Origin: Mytilinidion resinicola
Taxonomy: Eukaryota > Ascomycota > Dothideomycetes > Mytilinidiales > Mytilinidiaceae
Assembly (NCBI RefSeq): GCF_010093595.1
Contig: NW_022985442.1
Location: forward strand, 660,261 to 724,260
Length of the DNA stretch: 64,000 nucleotides
Reading direction: 5' to 3'
Of the stretch, positions 35,201-50,940 are shown in pieces (position 1 is the stretch's first letter; every line of letters begins with the position of its first letter). The notes under the pieces were generated by a model, which ran no database searches, was not told where the DNA came from, and saw only the letters and a list, made by a program, of their open reading frames with translations. The position numbers were made by a program, and so were the translations under genes.

Positions 35201-36365
35201 TTCGATGCTTCTAGAGTACTGTGCTGCTTACAAAAGCAGCAGAAGATATAAAGTGATTCAAAGCCTTGTTCAGAAAGTAAAATGAAAGAGTATTTGTTGA
35301 TGTTGTATGAAAGTTTGCCGCAGTTCGGTGCTACTTGAATGACCAGCAAGATGAAACCGTTGTAAGCCCTAACTCTATACAGGCCAGGGCCACCAGACAG
35401 CTTTCGTTCTGACTAATCCTCCTGCGCCCTTCGTGATTGAAGCATGTGCAATACAGCAAGAAGCTTATGCCATGCAAAGACTACGCGCCTTGATGTGTCT
35501 TTTGGTAATTTCCCTCCGACGTTAGTGAATTGCCTCGAAGCAGCTATCGCCGTACTGCCGCAATCCAAGACTGCCCCACCGACTCGGTGATAGAAGATTT
35601 GCTGTGCTTCGATATAACGGAATTCCGAGTGTACTCCTTGCAATTCTTCCGGCTTTACGACCGAATATCTGCTTTCGTGAGGCTCGATGTCGTTAAAGCG
35701 CCAGCAATGGTCGAGATTGTGGGTTCAAAGGATCTTGATATGGAGGCTGAAGTCGAGCAATGCCTGGAGGAGGCAGGTGGTTTCTGGGAGAAAGCCCGGT
35801 TGAGACCTTCAGAGGGGTGAGAGCGGGAGTTTCCGCCGGAGCATCCGCTATGCTTTTGTAGGAAGTATCTAGAGCTTTACGAGCGTAGCTGCAGATGGTC
35901 AGCCTCGTCTTTAGAGGGTTTCAGCTGGTGTTGCCCATTCTTGATATGAGCCGGTCCTCTCGCATGCAGCACCCTAAAGAATTCGGGACGCGATCGTAAA
36001 CGAGGGTATGCTGCTCCAATCAGAAGAGCGGCTGAGACCGATAGCCATAAAGCATCGTAGTCCTCAAGAACGCTATCCTTCGTCGTTTGGCGGCGGCATT
36101 GGCATAGATGAATGACTGCTTCTCTCCAACTGCCTGAAGGCGCCCATCAGCGTGTCTCAGCGACAGTGATTTAAAATAACGAAACCGCTGGTAGCGTCGT
36201 CAAATAGCAACGAAAATATTGTCTTTGGTATCAAAACAATGATGGCGTGCAATGACTCGCGCGTACCAAAGCACTGTGACGAGACCCCAGCCAAAATTCC
36301 CAGGCGCCCCTCAGCGCCACCCCTCCAGGGCCTCCAACCACCAATATTCTAGCATAAAGCACAAT
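35201..36365. other. divergent intergenic region with one weak open frame
   Basis: This interval separates the GNAT gene (-) from NCS6 (+). A 96-codon frame at 35530-35820 (MPRSSYRRTAAIQDCPTDSV..., ending KARLRPSEG) has an ordinary composition in its second half but no recognisable domain, and an opposite-strand frame overlaps it. I do not call it a gene with confidence. Nothing else stands out. Confidence 0.45.
35530..35820 (+). CDS. doubtful small hypothetical protein
   Basis: A 96-aa open frame with no known domain. The C-terminal half (VEIVGSKDLDMEAEVEQCLE) looks protein-like, the N-terminal third does not. It may be a relic exon or chance. No supporting splice signals or partner exons were found. 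Confidence 0.2.
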   Translation: MPRSSYRRTAAIQDCPTDSVIEDLLCFDITEFRVYSLQFFRLYDRISAFVRLDVVKAPAMVEIVGSKDLDMEAEVEQCLEEAGGFWEKARLRPSEG

Positions 36366-37785
36366 ATGGCACCCTCTATCTGTGCCGTATGCCAGACCAA
36401 TCGTGCACTAATCCTCCGTCCGAAAAACCACCAGAAGCTTTGCAAGCCCTGCTTCATCTCCGTTTTCGAGGCCGAAATCCACCACACAATCACCACCAAC
36501 AGCCTTTTTCACCGCGGCGAGCGCATCGCCGTCGGGGCTTCGGGCGGCAAAGACAGCACGGTACTTGCGAGTGTGTTGAAGACTCTCAACGAGCGATATG
36601 ACTATGGCGTAGAGCTAATACTGCTCTCGATCGATGAGGGCATCAAGGGCTACCGGGATGACTCCCTCGAGACCGTCAAGCGCAATGCAAAGCAGTATGG
36701 CATGCCACTGACAATACTGGGTTACGATGAGCTGTATGGATGGACAATGGATCAGGTTGTGGAGCAGGTTGGCAAAAAGGGGAATTGCACGTATTGTGGT
36801 GTCTTCCGGAGGCAGGCCCTGGATCGAGGGGCGGCCAAGCTGGGAGTCAGACATGTGGTTACGGGACACAACGCTGATGATGTCGCGGAGACCGTGTTGA
36901 TGAACTGTAAGTTCCTTCTTCCTCTGCCTCAGAGAAGGAAGACTACTGGGTGGCTGACGGCCTTCGTGCCTGCCAGTACTACGTGGAGACCTCCCCAGAC
37001 TCTCTCGAACGACTTCGATCGTAACCTCGACGCCTTCGATTGTCCCATCCTCTCCAGAGACGACCTCACACACGAACATCAAGCGGAGCAAGCCTCTCAA
37101 ATACGCCTACGAGAAGGAGATTGTGCTATACGCTCATCACAAGAACCTCGATTACTTCAGCACCGAATGCCTGTACTCGCCAGAAGCCTTCCGAGGCAGC
37201 GCTCGCGCCCTGATTAAGAACCTCGAACGAGTACGCCCAAGCGCTATTCTAGATGTTGTGCGGAGTGGCGAAGACATGGCCAAGCTCGTGCCTGGAGGGA
37301 ATGACAATTGCGGGAATGGATGTGGGGGTCAAGCTACACTCGTAGAGGAAGAAGAAGGTGGCTGTGGAAGCTCAAATGGGAGAACAACAGGAGGAGAAAT
37401 GGCGTCAATGGAGCAGCAGCTTGTACAGAGCGAGGCTGCGGCGGAGGGAGGACTAGAGGTCGAAATTACCACAGCTGCCTCAAAATCTCCGAATCCTCCA
37501 GACTCGGACGTTATACCACTCGTGACTGGCAAGAAGGGTAAAAAGCTGAAGGGCCCTCCTCACGGTACCCGCAAACAGCCTGCTAGACAAACCATGGGAC
37601 AATGCGCCCGCTGTGGTTACCTCTCTAGCCAGGACATTTGCAAAGCATGCGTCCTCCTTGAAGGTCTCAACAAGAACAGGCCTAAAAACTCCATCGAAGT
37701 CACTTACGACATCCCCGAAGAAGCATCTCTCAATGGCAATACCGTCGTCAACGGCGTCCAACAGCTATCACTAGGTCCGGACTGA
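36366..37785 (+). CDS. NCS6: NCS6/CTU1, cytoplasmic tRNA 2-thiolation protein 1
   Basis: Exons 36366-36906 and 36977-37785 with a 70-nt intron (gtaagt...cag) give 449 aa. The N-terminal zinc site (Cys6, Cys9, Cys26, Cys29 in CAVC ... KLCKPC), the PP-loop ATPase motif ASGGKDST (58-65), the central [16 protein letters not shown] site, and a [10 protein letters not shown] motif all match TtcA/Ncs6 enzymes. The intron falls in [15 protein letters not shown] and splicing restores that run. The C terminus ends with the expected zinc ribbon ([20 protein letters not shown]). An insertion of about 100 residues (Gly/Ser/Glu-rich, 37270-37560) precedes the zinc ribbon and is poorly conserved. Ncs6 with Ncs2 thiolates the wobble uridine of Lys, Glu and Gln tRNAs using Urm1-derived sulfur. 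An ATG 114 nt upstream (36252) is in frame, but MAPSICAVC is the usual start. Confidence 0.95.
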
Positions 37786-38657
37786 AACCGATTCACTCTC
37801 GACACAGCACAGTATAGCACAAACCAATAAACGGCCAAAACCGTCCCCGATTCCTCCCGCACTCACGTTGCTACCGTCAAAATGTGGCACATTCTCCGCC
37901 TCAGGATCCCCATCTGCAGATTTCCGTGCAATGCAGGCGATACCAGAAGCCTTTGTGTAACCGCAGATACCGTCATACCCGCCTTATTCCCGCGGCATAT
38001 ACAACTCTCCCCAACACCATCGGCAACTCGCATCGCGCACGTCGACCGGCCAGACACAGAGCATGGCGATGTGCGGACGCACAGTACCCATACCACGTAC
38101 TGAGCTGGCTGTGCTGGGGGCGGCTGTCATCGGCTACGACGTTGTGGACATGGGTTCAGTGGAACACCATCACGAGTGCACGCGGGCACATGTAATATCT
38201 GGGGATATCATGCTGCCGCGTCTGGTGATTTTGAGCTTGAGATGGTGGGGATGAGGTTGTGCTGGAGGCACTGGTGACAATGTGGATATCTATCCTAGCA
38301 TATCGCTACGTATCTAAGTACCTAGGTACCTCCTTTGTAGCGAAACGCTTCGGGACGTACCTCGCTATCCATGAAGTCACAAGAAATCAGTTGTACCATA
38401 GCAGTACAGGTGTTTGAAATAGAGAAGATGGAAGGTCTTATTCACAGCTCGTGATTGTTACATGTAGTACCAGCCACTAAAAAAGGTAGCAAGCCACAAG
38501 CACCGCTTGCGCGCGAGCAGTATGCAGAATCTTCCCGATTGCCAACCGTATGCATGATCCAGCAGTAAGTGCTAGAAGATGCAATGGCGTTGGCATCCAA
38601 AAACCCATCCGTCGTCGCATCTCACACATTCCTCCCCACATCTGCTGCTCCACTTGC
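37786..38657. other. convergent 3' intergenic region
   Basis: About 870 bp between the 3' ends of NCS6 (+) and the GH31 gene (-). Several overlapping 60-100 codon frames at 37.86-38.25 kb lack domains. It contains a short GTACCTAGGTACC-type palindrome near 38320. No gene is called. Confidence 0.5.
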
Positions 38658-41600
38658 TCACAGACTCCACTTGAACCCCTCGCTCAACTCCCACGGCCCA
38701 TCCACGCTGAGAGCACGCTTATCTCCAGCACCACCCGCAGACTGCGGGTCGAGGACCTGGACATTCATAATCTGCATCGCGGTCGCAGGAAGGATCCCAT
38801 CCGCAAACAAAGACTGCCCATCGTAGTAGAACTCCAGATCGAGAATCGGGTCTTGCACCAAGCTCTCTCCATCGTCGACGTACAACGACCCACGCGCCGT
38901 CCCATCCAGGCCCGGCGCAACCGTGATGTTGAAGTCCTGCTTGCGGACTTCGTCCAGCGTCATCGCCGAGAAGGCGCGCTGGACGATGATGCTGCCGCCT
39001 TTGATGTGCAGCGGGATGTCCGTGAGCTCGACGTTATTCAGCGTGATGCTCTTGCCGTGCCCGCGGATGGCCTTGCCGGTCCAGTAGTCGTACCAGATGT
39101 CGTCGGGGAGGTAGATGCTGACGCTCGTGCTGTTCTCGTCCATGACAGGAGACACGAGTAGACCAGGGCCGTACAGCCACTGTGTTTGAATGCCGAAGGT
39201 GTTCGAATCATTGGGGTACGCAAAAAACAGCGGCGACACGAGAGGAGTTCCGTTTTGCGTCTGCCTGTACAAAGCCGTGTAGATGTAGTCCGCGAGCTTA
39301 TACCGGACGTCAATCGCCTTCTTCGCGGCCGCCGTGACGATCGGCCAGAGGTAGAACTCCTGCTTGGCCGCGGTGATGTCCGCGTGGTTGCGGTAGAAGG
39401 GCTGGAAGGCGCCGAGCATGGCCCATCGCGCGCACAGCTCCTCGTTGGTGTTCTCGTTGAAGCCGCACACATCGCTGCCGACCATTGGCATCTGGTGGAG
39501 GGAGGCGAACGTCAGCATCTGCTGGATGGTGATGCGGTAGTGCTTCCACTCTGACGCGTTGTCGCCGAACCAGTGAGCGACTTTGCGGCCCGCGCCAGCG
39601 AAGGTGCTGCGGGTGAGGACAAAGGGGCGTTTTGAGGGGCGACGGGCAAGCATAGCGGTGCGGGAGGTGTAGGCCATCATGGTGCCGTAGAAATTGTGGG
39701 TGTCGTATTGGACAGTTCCGTCGTAGTTGGAGATGTTAGTCCAGATGGCGCGGTTTGAGATATCGCCCTGGTGGTTGTGAATGCCATAGGGTGGGAGGAG
39801 GAGGTTACGGCCGTTAAGGCCTTTCATGCTATCTCCAGAGTCGCGCTTTGATTGAGGCTGGACTATAAGTGGATATAGTCAGTAAATGTTCGTAAGGGGG
39901 AAGGGGTTGGGGCATGTATTAGATCCTCTTAGCCTCCAGAGTTCTTGGAAACACTACTTGAGCGGAGTCCTGAAACTCGACTCGAGCGGCACTTTAGAGA
40001 ACCTGACGAAAGGGCATCTGATATGTTGTCCTATATTACATACAATCTTTGGGGAAACCAGGAATTATGCGGCCAGTGTCATTTCGCGGTGCCTGTGCGG
40101 GTGCCGGCGGGATATCGTTTTGGCTTGCAAATACTAGAAACATGTAAGTACGAGAAACTCTGCAAGATAAATGGTTTCATACCTTCAGGGACGCATGTTA
40201 CATCTGGACAAAAGTTTGAGGCTTCATTCATATCCACCCTAAAGAAGTATTAGCCGATAGCTCCCACCAATTCTCGGCCAAGCAATCTTGATGCCAACTA
40301 GTAGCAGGTACACCTACCAAACACCATCTATATCAACTCCCGTGTCTGGGTCAAAGGCTCGACCAAGCTCGTCCGTCCACCACTTCTCAGTATTTGGAGC
40401 GAACCAGTCCGGATAGGCGACTACCCCAGGCCAAGCGACGGCCTCGTATGTGGCGTTGTTTGCAGTCTTTAAGAAGACATCTTGGTTCACGCCGCGCTTG
40501 TATGAGTCGAGACCCGACACCATGTGGATTCCAGGATCGAGAATCAGAATATAGCGCTGGTTACGGCTATGCAATACATCAACAAGCTCCCGCATCATAC
40601 CCATCTTGAAGCGCTGAGGATCAGTCGTGAAGTCTTGGCGCTTGTCCATGTAGTTGATATCCGTCCACATGACTTCGAGAGGGATTTTAGCTGTGGAGTA
40701 GTTGGCGATGACTTCAGCCACATCCAAGGTGTCATTGTAGCCGTACTTGCATTGGTGGAAGCCGAAGGTCCAATACGGCTGCATGGCAGGTAGTCCAACT
40801 ATCTCGGCATACTGCTTGTTGACGTCCACAGGGCCGGGACCGGCTACTATGTATAGATCAATGACGCCGCCCAAGGTATTGTACTCCAGGAAAGTGCCCG
40901 AAGACGGATTGTCGATGTTGATATCCATGCCATTGGAGTTCAAGAGGAACACACCATGCGTGCCATTGCCACCGCGGTGGTCAAAGTACATGGGGTGGCT
41001 GCCGTACAAGTTTGCATGGTCAGGGATGAACGGTGATTCGGCGTTCCAGAGCGTGCGTGTGTAACGATGGGTCTCCAGTTGAAAGGAGTCGGAATGCTCG
41101 CCAAGGCCGTACAAGCTGGGGTTTTGCGGCAGCTGGGTGCGGAGACGAACATATTGTGACTCGAAGATCAACGTGCCACCGGGTCCCGACGTGTCAAAGA
41201 GTATCTTGCCAGAATCTTTGCGCTTCACCTGGAATGAGAAGGGCTTCTCGGTTAGATCAAATTCGAGAGCAGCTCCGGATGCTTCAACAGCATCGTTGTT
41301 GGGTCGTGGGAGAACGGACTCCTGCACTTGGTAGACTTGATTGGCGGCATCAAAGATCTTTATGTGGAGGCGGTCATCGGTGGGAAATATTAGCCACAAT
41401 TATCCAGTTGAACAACCGCGCGTTGCAGGCCCGACTTACTGGTCTGGTACTCCACCAGCAGCGTCAATGCATCCAGATCTTTTCCGAACACATTGCACGC
41501 TGGTCCAGCGAGCTTGAGATCAGCTGTAAGGGAGGAGTTGGTCTTAACGATGTTGTACACATTGTAGCCAGGACAGCTATCGATGGAGGTTGAATTGCGT

Positions 41601-41686
41601 GCAACAACGGCGCGGGGATGCGCAAGGGGGCTTGCAATGGCTGCAGTAGCGGCGGACGCCACTAAGCACAAGAGGCTAACAAACAT
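38658..41686 (-). CDS. secreted GH31 alpha-glucosidase, AgdC-like, with an abnormal splice acceptor
   Basis: Five exons, 41686-41440, 41377-40318, 40238-40183, 40133-40044 and 39862-38658, sum to 885 aa. Residues 1-18 are a signal peptide (MFVSLLCLVASAATAAIA). The mature N terminus (SCPGYNVYNIVKTNSSLTAD) is typical of Aspergillus AgdC-type enzymes. The catalytic block is assembled across two junctions: DGV|W|VDMNEASNF, placing the nucleophile at about Asp438. The acid/base region is HWFGDNASEWKHYRI. The C-terminal beta domains follow (GSIIVQRAFSAMTLDE). Introns 2-4 are regular GT-AG. The first, 62 nt with GTAAGT and a GGCTAAT branch site, would end in CG rather than AG, and no other AG gives an open frame. 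The gene may therefore be damaged or contain a base error. If active, it hydrolyses terminal alpha-glucosidic bonds of starch-derived sugars outside the cell. Confidence 0.87.
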
Positions 41687-45245
<3,559 letters not shown>

Positions 45246-47391
45246 GTGGTGGTTCTAGGCATGGTACATGAATAGAGGGCGATTTAAGCGTGCAGAATCG
45301 GCAATTCTGCTTAAAGATGACATCAGGTGCCTTGGCTTGACTATACTTAGTTGTTGCTAGAAGATACGACACTAGAACGGCATTTGAGCGATTTGGATCC
45401 AGCGGGAGATGATCTTTCCTACGAAAACACGATACCACACGAGATGAGGCATAATGAGCGCGAGTTGGATGCTGAGCGGCGTTTGAGTTGGACGGCCCGT
45501 TGGCAGAGACAAATACCATGCTTCCACAGTAGTTATGATACCATACAGACACATAGACTTGGCAACGACTATAGAAGACAGTTTTGGGAGGGCTCCAGGC
45601 TATTCATAGCGAGAGAATAACAATTAAATCACTAATTGGCATTTGATCTCAGCAAATTGTTGCCCCATTCCGTCAGCACTCAAAGCGTTCCCCCAGCAGC
45701 ATAGGAGCCATTCGTCCTATCAAAATCAAACAATCTATGCCCAAACATTGCAATTCCTTGCCTGCTCCTCGCCTTGTCAAGCTGAAGAAACAATATATCA
45801 GCCAAATATATCAGCCTCTTCGACCCGGTGGAAACCTGAGTAGGCCGAGTTTCAGGCTTCAAAGCTTCCTAAACTATGATAGATGTATATGCCACCATCG
45901 CCCTCGGTCGAGATGGCCACAGATTCCATTTCCCAAATGTGACGAACCTTCGAGGTGTACATATGTTGTATTTCCAAGAGGCCCGCGTCCATCATCAGCA
46001 TACCTGTCACCCACCCTGAATCTCCGCGGCGCAACAGCCGCCTGCACCCACCATGCTTGTACCACCCAGGATATATCTCATTGGTAACGGATCGCGGGGG
46101 ACGGCATGCGAGGAACGGGTCGACGCAGCGTATGAAAGCGTCTTCAGAGGCATCGCGATGATAGTGTGGCCGAGGCTAAAGAAGGAGGAATCTCAGGGTA
46201 GTTTTGTTCGGAGGCGCGGTCGCATCGTCAGTGTTGAGGAGGAATTGGCGAGTCAAGGGGGCTTTGAGGTCGAGGGGCGGTCTTTGCATTAGCTGCAGGA
46301 GTGTAGGTAGCCCTGGAGAGTTGAAGTTAGGGAGGAAGGAAGCTTCTGGTTCTGAGAAGCTCCTGCTACTAGAGGTAGATTAGTTGGGGCATCGCGAGGA
46401 TCGTTAGTAGGTCGTATGTATATGGTACAATTCAAAGCGAGGTCGCGATGTTCCTTGAGATCGTTGTGGGGAGGGAGATCGGGCGCAGGATCATCAAGCT
46501 TCGTGTGCCTTCCAAGGTTTTAGCCCTGACCTCCACTCAACACCACAGCCATACTTGGAGATACGATTCCAGCGCGAAAGGAGCAGCAGTGCGAGGGATA
46601 CACGCAGCGATGTCCTTGCCAACTCACAAGTTACCTGTTCATTAATCTCCTACTCGGCCAAAGCGAACCGGCAGCTCCCTGCGGGCCCCTATACACGCCT
46701 TTCATATGCCACTATGCCGCGGTAAGCAGCTGCAAAATTTCAGCGCCCGCCAGCGAGATCACCAGGGTGCCAAGAGGCCAGCTCCGGCAATATCAGGCAA
46801 GAAATTCGCAACGAGTGGCTCCATGACGGCTTCCAGAAGAATTTGAAACGCTGCTCCCTACTGCGTTTGCTCTAGGGCTGTCAGCAACAGCGCCCGCGTT
46901 GCCAGCCAGTGGGCATCGACGGCGCCAGATCTCACACGGATTCTGAGCACTGCCCCTGGCTGATCTCGTATACGGCGAGCTTTCCACGCCTGCGGATTGG
47001 GCGGGCGGCGAGGACCGGGGGCGACCAGCGTGGAGTTAGGGCCTTGGAGCTGCTAAGCGTGTCCGATCCATCATGGCGGCAGGTCTACATGCATGCACCA
47101 CGGCCCATCATGCATGGCATTGGCCGAGGCATGTTGTCGACAGGATGATTTATGTAGTTGGCCAGAACCCACATGCTGGGTCCCGGCTTCGTGGGTGCAG
47201 GTGTGTTGTCAAATGGGTTTTCTCCTTTCCCCTTCGACGCTCCAGCTTCCTCATTTTTCGTGTCCTGTGTGTGTCCATGTGGTTGACCAAATACGAGACA
47301 TCGCCTGAGGCATCGTCGTGAGCGCTGATGGTGCTGTGCTGGTCCGTTTTCCAATTGAATCCTCGACACATTCGCTTCCACCCCCGCCCAG
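45246..47391. other. intergenic region, no supportable gene
   Basis: Only short frames occur. A 79-codon frame at 46053-46292 and its neighbour at 45737-46087 have some protein-like charge patterns, but they overlap, lack domains and do not splice together convincingly. The last 150 bp before 47392 should be the promoter of the next gene. Confidence 0.5.
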
Positions 47392-48776
47392 ATGGCTGAC
47401 AGAAGCCATGAGGTGCTTGCGGTAGCAATTCTATTTCTCGTTACCTCGTGGATCGCTGTCAGTTTAAGAGTCTATGTTCGCGCCGGTATGCTCAAAACGT
47501 TCGGGCCAGATGATTGGACTATGGTAGCGACTCTGGTGAGTGCAATCAGGACTCCTCAAGGATCAGCGAGCAAAAAGGCATCCCTTTCAATGCAGAAAAG
47601 TCGCTCATAATCCCACAGCTGCTCTTCACCGCGTACCTTATCTGCCAGATTGGAGGTGTCCTGTATGGCACGGGTAGACATGCCAAAGACCTTGGCCCCG
47701 ACAACAAGCGAAGGGCGCTGCGAGTTTGTCTTCCAACTGATCATCCACACCGAGCTCCCACTAACACGGTTACAGTATTGGTATTTCTGCGAGCTATTCT
47801 ACATATCAAGCAGCTGCACGCTTAAAATCGCACTGGGCATCTTCTTTCTACGCTTCTCTACCAAGAGAACCCATATCTTGATAACACGTCTGTTGATGAT
47901 TGGAACCGTTATCTTCGGAACGGCCTATCTCTTCCTCGTCATGTTCCAGTGTACTCCAATCTCCAACTTCTGGACCGTCTCTCCCGGATCAGCACGATGT
48001 GTCGACACTAAGTACCTCAGCGGGGCGACATACGCCGCGAGTGGCCTCACCGCTATAGTAGATTGGACTTTTGGCATCCTTCCTATATTCCTCGTGTGGA
48101 ACCTACAATTGGACCGGAGAGCAAAAGCCTATGTTGCTGGAATTCTAGCTTTCGCGTCCATGTAAGCTTTTCGGCTTGGATAACTAAAGTGTTTCGAAAC
48201 TGACAGCTTCATAGTGGAAGCATAGCAATAATAGTCCGCATCCCCTACGTTTCAGGCCTGGATAATTCGGAGGACTACCTCTGTAAGTGTCTCCCCTTGA
48301 TATCGCGTACCTACAACTTCTCGTCTTCAGCCCGAACTGGCCACCTTCAGCTCTGTCTGCATTTGATCAATCTCTAATGATATATCTCCGCAGGGTCTAC
48401 CACCGATCTTGCGATATGGTCAACAGTAGAACCCGGTATTGGCATAACAGCTGGGTGTTTGGCGACACTGAGACCGCTTCTTCAAACTATACTCTGGCGT
48501 GTAGGACTCAGCTCCTCTACTCCAAGTGCAGCACAACAACTCGGAGGCCGAGGACGATCAAATCGCCACAGCAGATTCGGTCATCATCGGGGGAGCCACT
48601 GGCTTGCTGATCTCCGTCCAGACAATGTGGGGACCGTCACCAGCGTCACAGGCCCTTCGAGAACTAGCAGGCGGACTCGGTCAAGCAGTACAGGTACAGA
48701 GCGGATGATTTTAGGAAATGGTGGGATCACAAAAGAGGTCGTGGTGGAGTACATGTCTGAGGCGGGTACTGTATAA
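47392..48776 (+). CDS. PTH11-like fungal rhodopsin-domain membrane protein
   Basis: Five exons, 47392-47535, 47619-47723, 47776-48161, 48215-48282 and 48394-48776, give 361 aa. All junctions have GT-AG ends and keep frame. Seven hydrophobic segments run from residue about 8 to 265. Family hallmarks are RVYVRAGMLKTFGPDDWTMV after TM1, the TGRH loop, ALR|YWYFCELFYISSS, FQCTPISNFW, and YLW|STTDLAIWSTVEPGIG|ITAGCLATLRPL near TM7. A Ser/Arg-rich cytosolic tail of about 100 residues follows. These are defining features of the fungal rhodopsin-domain (SAT/PTH11-related) family. Some members act as surface-sensing receptors in plant pathogens; many have no known role. No N-terminal CFEM cysteine module is present, so this is the short class. 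Confidence 0.88.
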
Positions 48777-49355
48777 TTCTTTGTCTGTTCAGGGGCGTAA
48801 CACGGCTGTTCATGGGCGTTCAAAAGGATGGGATAGACTCGTGCAATTCAAGATGAGGTGACGACGCCGCAAGGTGTTGCATCGCAACATTCACCTTCAC
48901 CGTGCTGTCATTGCGATTTCATCACTGTCGCACAGACCAGTTCTAGTTCACTTCACTTGTCAAACTCTCCTACTTCAACACCTTTCGACCTTCCTTTCTT
49001 TCCTTCTCAACGCCCTCATTCACACAGACCCGTTCCTACACACACCACCAGCGTCCACGTCAGCTTCATGGCTTCGTGATACTTTTCTTGTCCAGCGCTA
49101 TCTGAGCTCCTTCGCTCCAGCAAGCTCCGCGTCAAAAGACCTGCCCGCTCCGCGCGCTCTGGACTATCCGTCGATTCACACGCTGAAAACGCTTCCAACC
49201 AAACCATCATCACCGTAGGCCTTCTCCTCCCTCTACCTGCCCAGCTACTACCTTCAACTCTCCTCTCCTCCTCCCAATCCGTCACCTCTCCTCACGTGAT
49301 TCACACTCCTCTCATCCTACCTCCAACCCTAACCCTCCAAACTAGAGCCATCACA
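48777..49355. promoter_or_regulatory. pyrimidine-rich promoter and leader of the 49.4-kb gene
   Basis: A 580-bp spacer that becomes strongly CT-rich (CTTTCTTTCCTTCTC, CTCCTCTCCTCCTCCC) towards the start codon at 49356, as in many fungal core promoters. No gene is seen in it. Confidence 0.4.
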
Positions 49356-50218
49356 ATGCCCTACCTCCCACCACCAGATCCCGCTTCCTTCGCGCCCCTC
49401 GCCTCGGCCCTCGCTCTCCCAAATGCCGCCGCGCTCGAGGCCGAATTCGCGCGCCACCTCACCACGGCCAACCACAACATCGAGATCCACGGCCCGTACG
49501 CCTTCGCGCTGCCCGTCTTCTCGCGCGTGGCCGGCCACCCCCGTGAGCGCCGCGACCTGCGGGACATCGAGGCCGTGTCGCTGCAGGCGGCGGACCAGGC
49601 GGTCGAGTACCGCAAGATGAGCACCGTGTCGGGGTCTGGCAGCGGGGAGCTCGACGCCTTCGAGGCGCTCCACCACGTCGTGCGCGTGCTGCTGTGGCCG
49701 CTGCTGCGCAGCCGCGAGGCCGCGGGCCTGGACGGGGAGAGCTGGGGGTGGGCGGTTTGGGGGGTTAGTGGCGGGTACTTTGGGGTAAGTGATTGAGAAA
49801 GGCTTCTGCCCCTGGGCTGTTGATAGAGGAGGTTGCTGACATGTCGTTTTCTGCACAGCCGAATCAGGAGTGGGTCGCCAAGCGGCGTGCCAGGCTGAAG
49901 GAGATGCTGGAGAGCCCCACGCGGGTGTCGGGGAGCTTCCATGTGCTGGGGACGGTTCTGGTGGAGAGGATGATCCAGCATCAGGACAGCGTGCGAACCT
50001 GGCACCTAGTCTCTGTGCTTTGCTCACTGCTGGCATCGCTGGGGAGGGAGGTGGTGGTGGGAGAGGTGGATTGGGCGGCTGCGGCGGCGGAGATGAGATT
50101 GCCGGGGTGCGAGGAAGAGGATGAGGAAGAGGAGCTGGAGATGAGGGGAAGGAAGCAGGAGCGTGGGGAGGAAAGGGGTGGCCCTTGGGCGCCCCTGGAG
50201 GCGTATATGTTCGGCTGA
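49356..50218 (+). CDS. hypothetical protein with acidic C terminus
   Basis: Exons 49356-49784 and 49859-50218, separated by a 74-nt phase-0 intron (gtaagt...cag), give 262 aa. The start has the strong context CACAATGCCC; an ATG 60 nt upstream is in frame but lies in the CT-rich leader. Exon 1 (Ala/Leu-rich helices, DLRDIEAVSLQAADQAVEYR, HHVVRVLLWPLLRSR) runs into PNQEWVAKRRARLKEMLESP in exon 2. HVLGTVLVERMIQHQDSVRT and a hydrophobic WHLVSVLCSLLASLG follow. The end is a Glu-rich tail. I do not recognise the family. High GC and regular codon use support a real gene. Confidence 0.65.
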
Positions 50219-50479
50219 AAGTAGTGCAGATTTGGAGGGTAATAGGGGGTGTGTTGGACGAGGCGGCATGAATCGGGCTGGTGTTTAGAGATTTTTGGCC
50301 TTGGAGTGGTGCTGTCTGGAGTGGCTTGGTGGAGCTTCTGGGTACGGAAAGCTCTGGGGGAGTATGTGCCGATTTGCGGTGCTTAGTTGGATACAACCAC
50401 TAGCTAGGTGAACTGGGGGGTTTTTTTTGGCCGTGCTGAGTGCACGAGCGGAATTGAATCGAGTTCTCTTACGTATTGC

Positions 50480-50940
50480 AGGTCCATATGTCTATTTGAA
50501 GGTCTCCGAAGCATTTGATGTCTCCTAGAGGCCCGATATCAGCTTTCGAGGAATTGCGACTATTTCCACGTGGATGATGGTGTTGGTGGTGCTTTCAAGC
50601 ATGGAGAAATTTCTGGATCCAATGTAAACATCTATACACCGTGAATTGAGTAGTAAGGAATACGTTCTCTAGCCTTCATACTAGCGCATGAATCATGCAA
50701 TTTTGCAGATCTAGTTAAACCTTTGTGGACCTCCCACCCATTATAGGAATATTGTGACACAATGTCAAAGTTATCGCCCTGTAAATTGAGCGTCTAGAAG
50801 TATGTTCAGCAGCCTTGATATCAACACTTCAGTGTTGCGGTATTGCGAACCCGATGAACTGTTCAAGGGTTTTCTAGACTATACGAGAAAATAGGGTCAC
50901 GATGTAAAGATACAGACGCTGTAGATCGGGCCTTAATGAA
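50480..50940 (+). repeat. tandem repeat with 140-bp period, three units
   Basis: The word AATGT(A/C)AA recurs at 50621, 50761 and 50901 (GATGTAAA in the last), exactly 140 bp apart each time. AATTGAG and GCCTT(C/G)ATA words keep step in the first two units. It starts about 260 bp after the stop of the preceding gene. Shared words with the 108-bp satellite (CGATGTAAAG, CGGGCCTT) suggest an ancient relation, but this is weak. Confidence 0.55.

Noticed and set aside
47085..47381. A 98-codon minus-strand gene before the PTH11-like gene
   Set aside because: It overlaps three competing frames in the same stretch, has no domain, and occupies the expected promoter.
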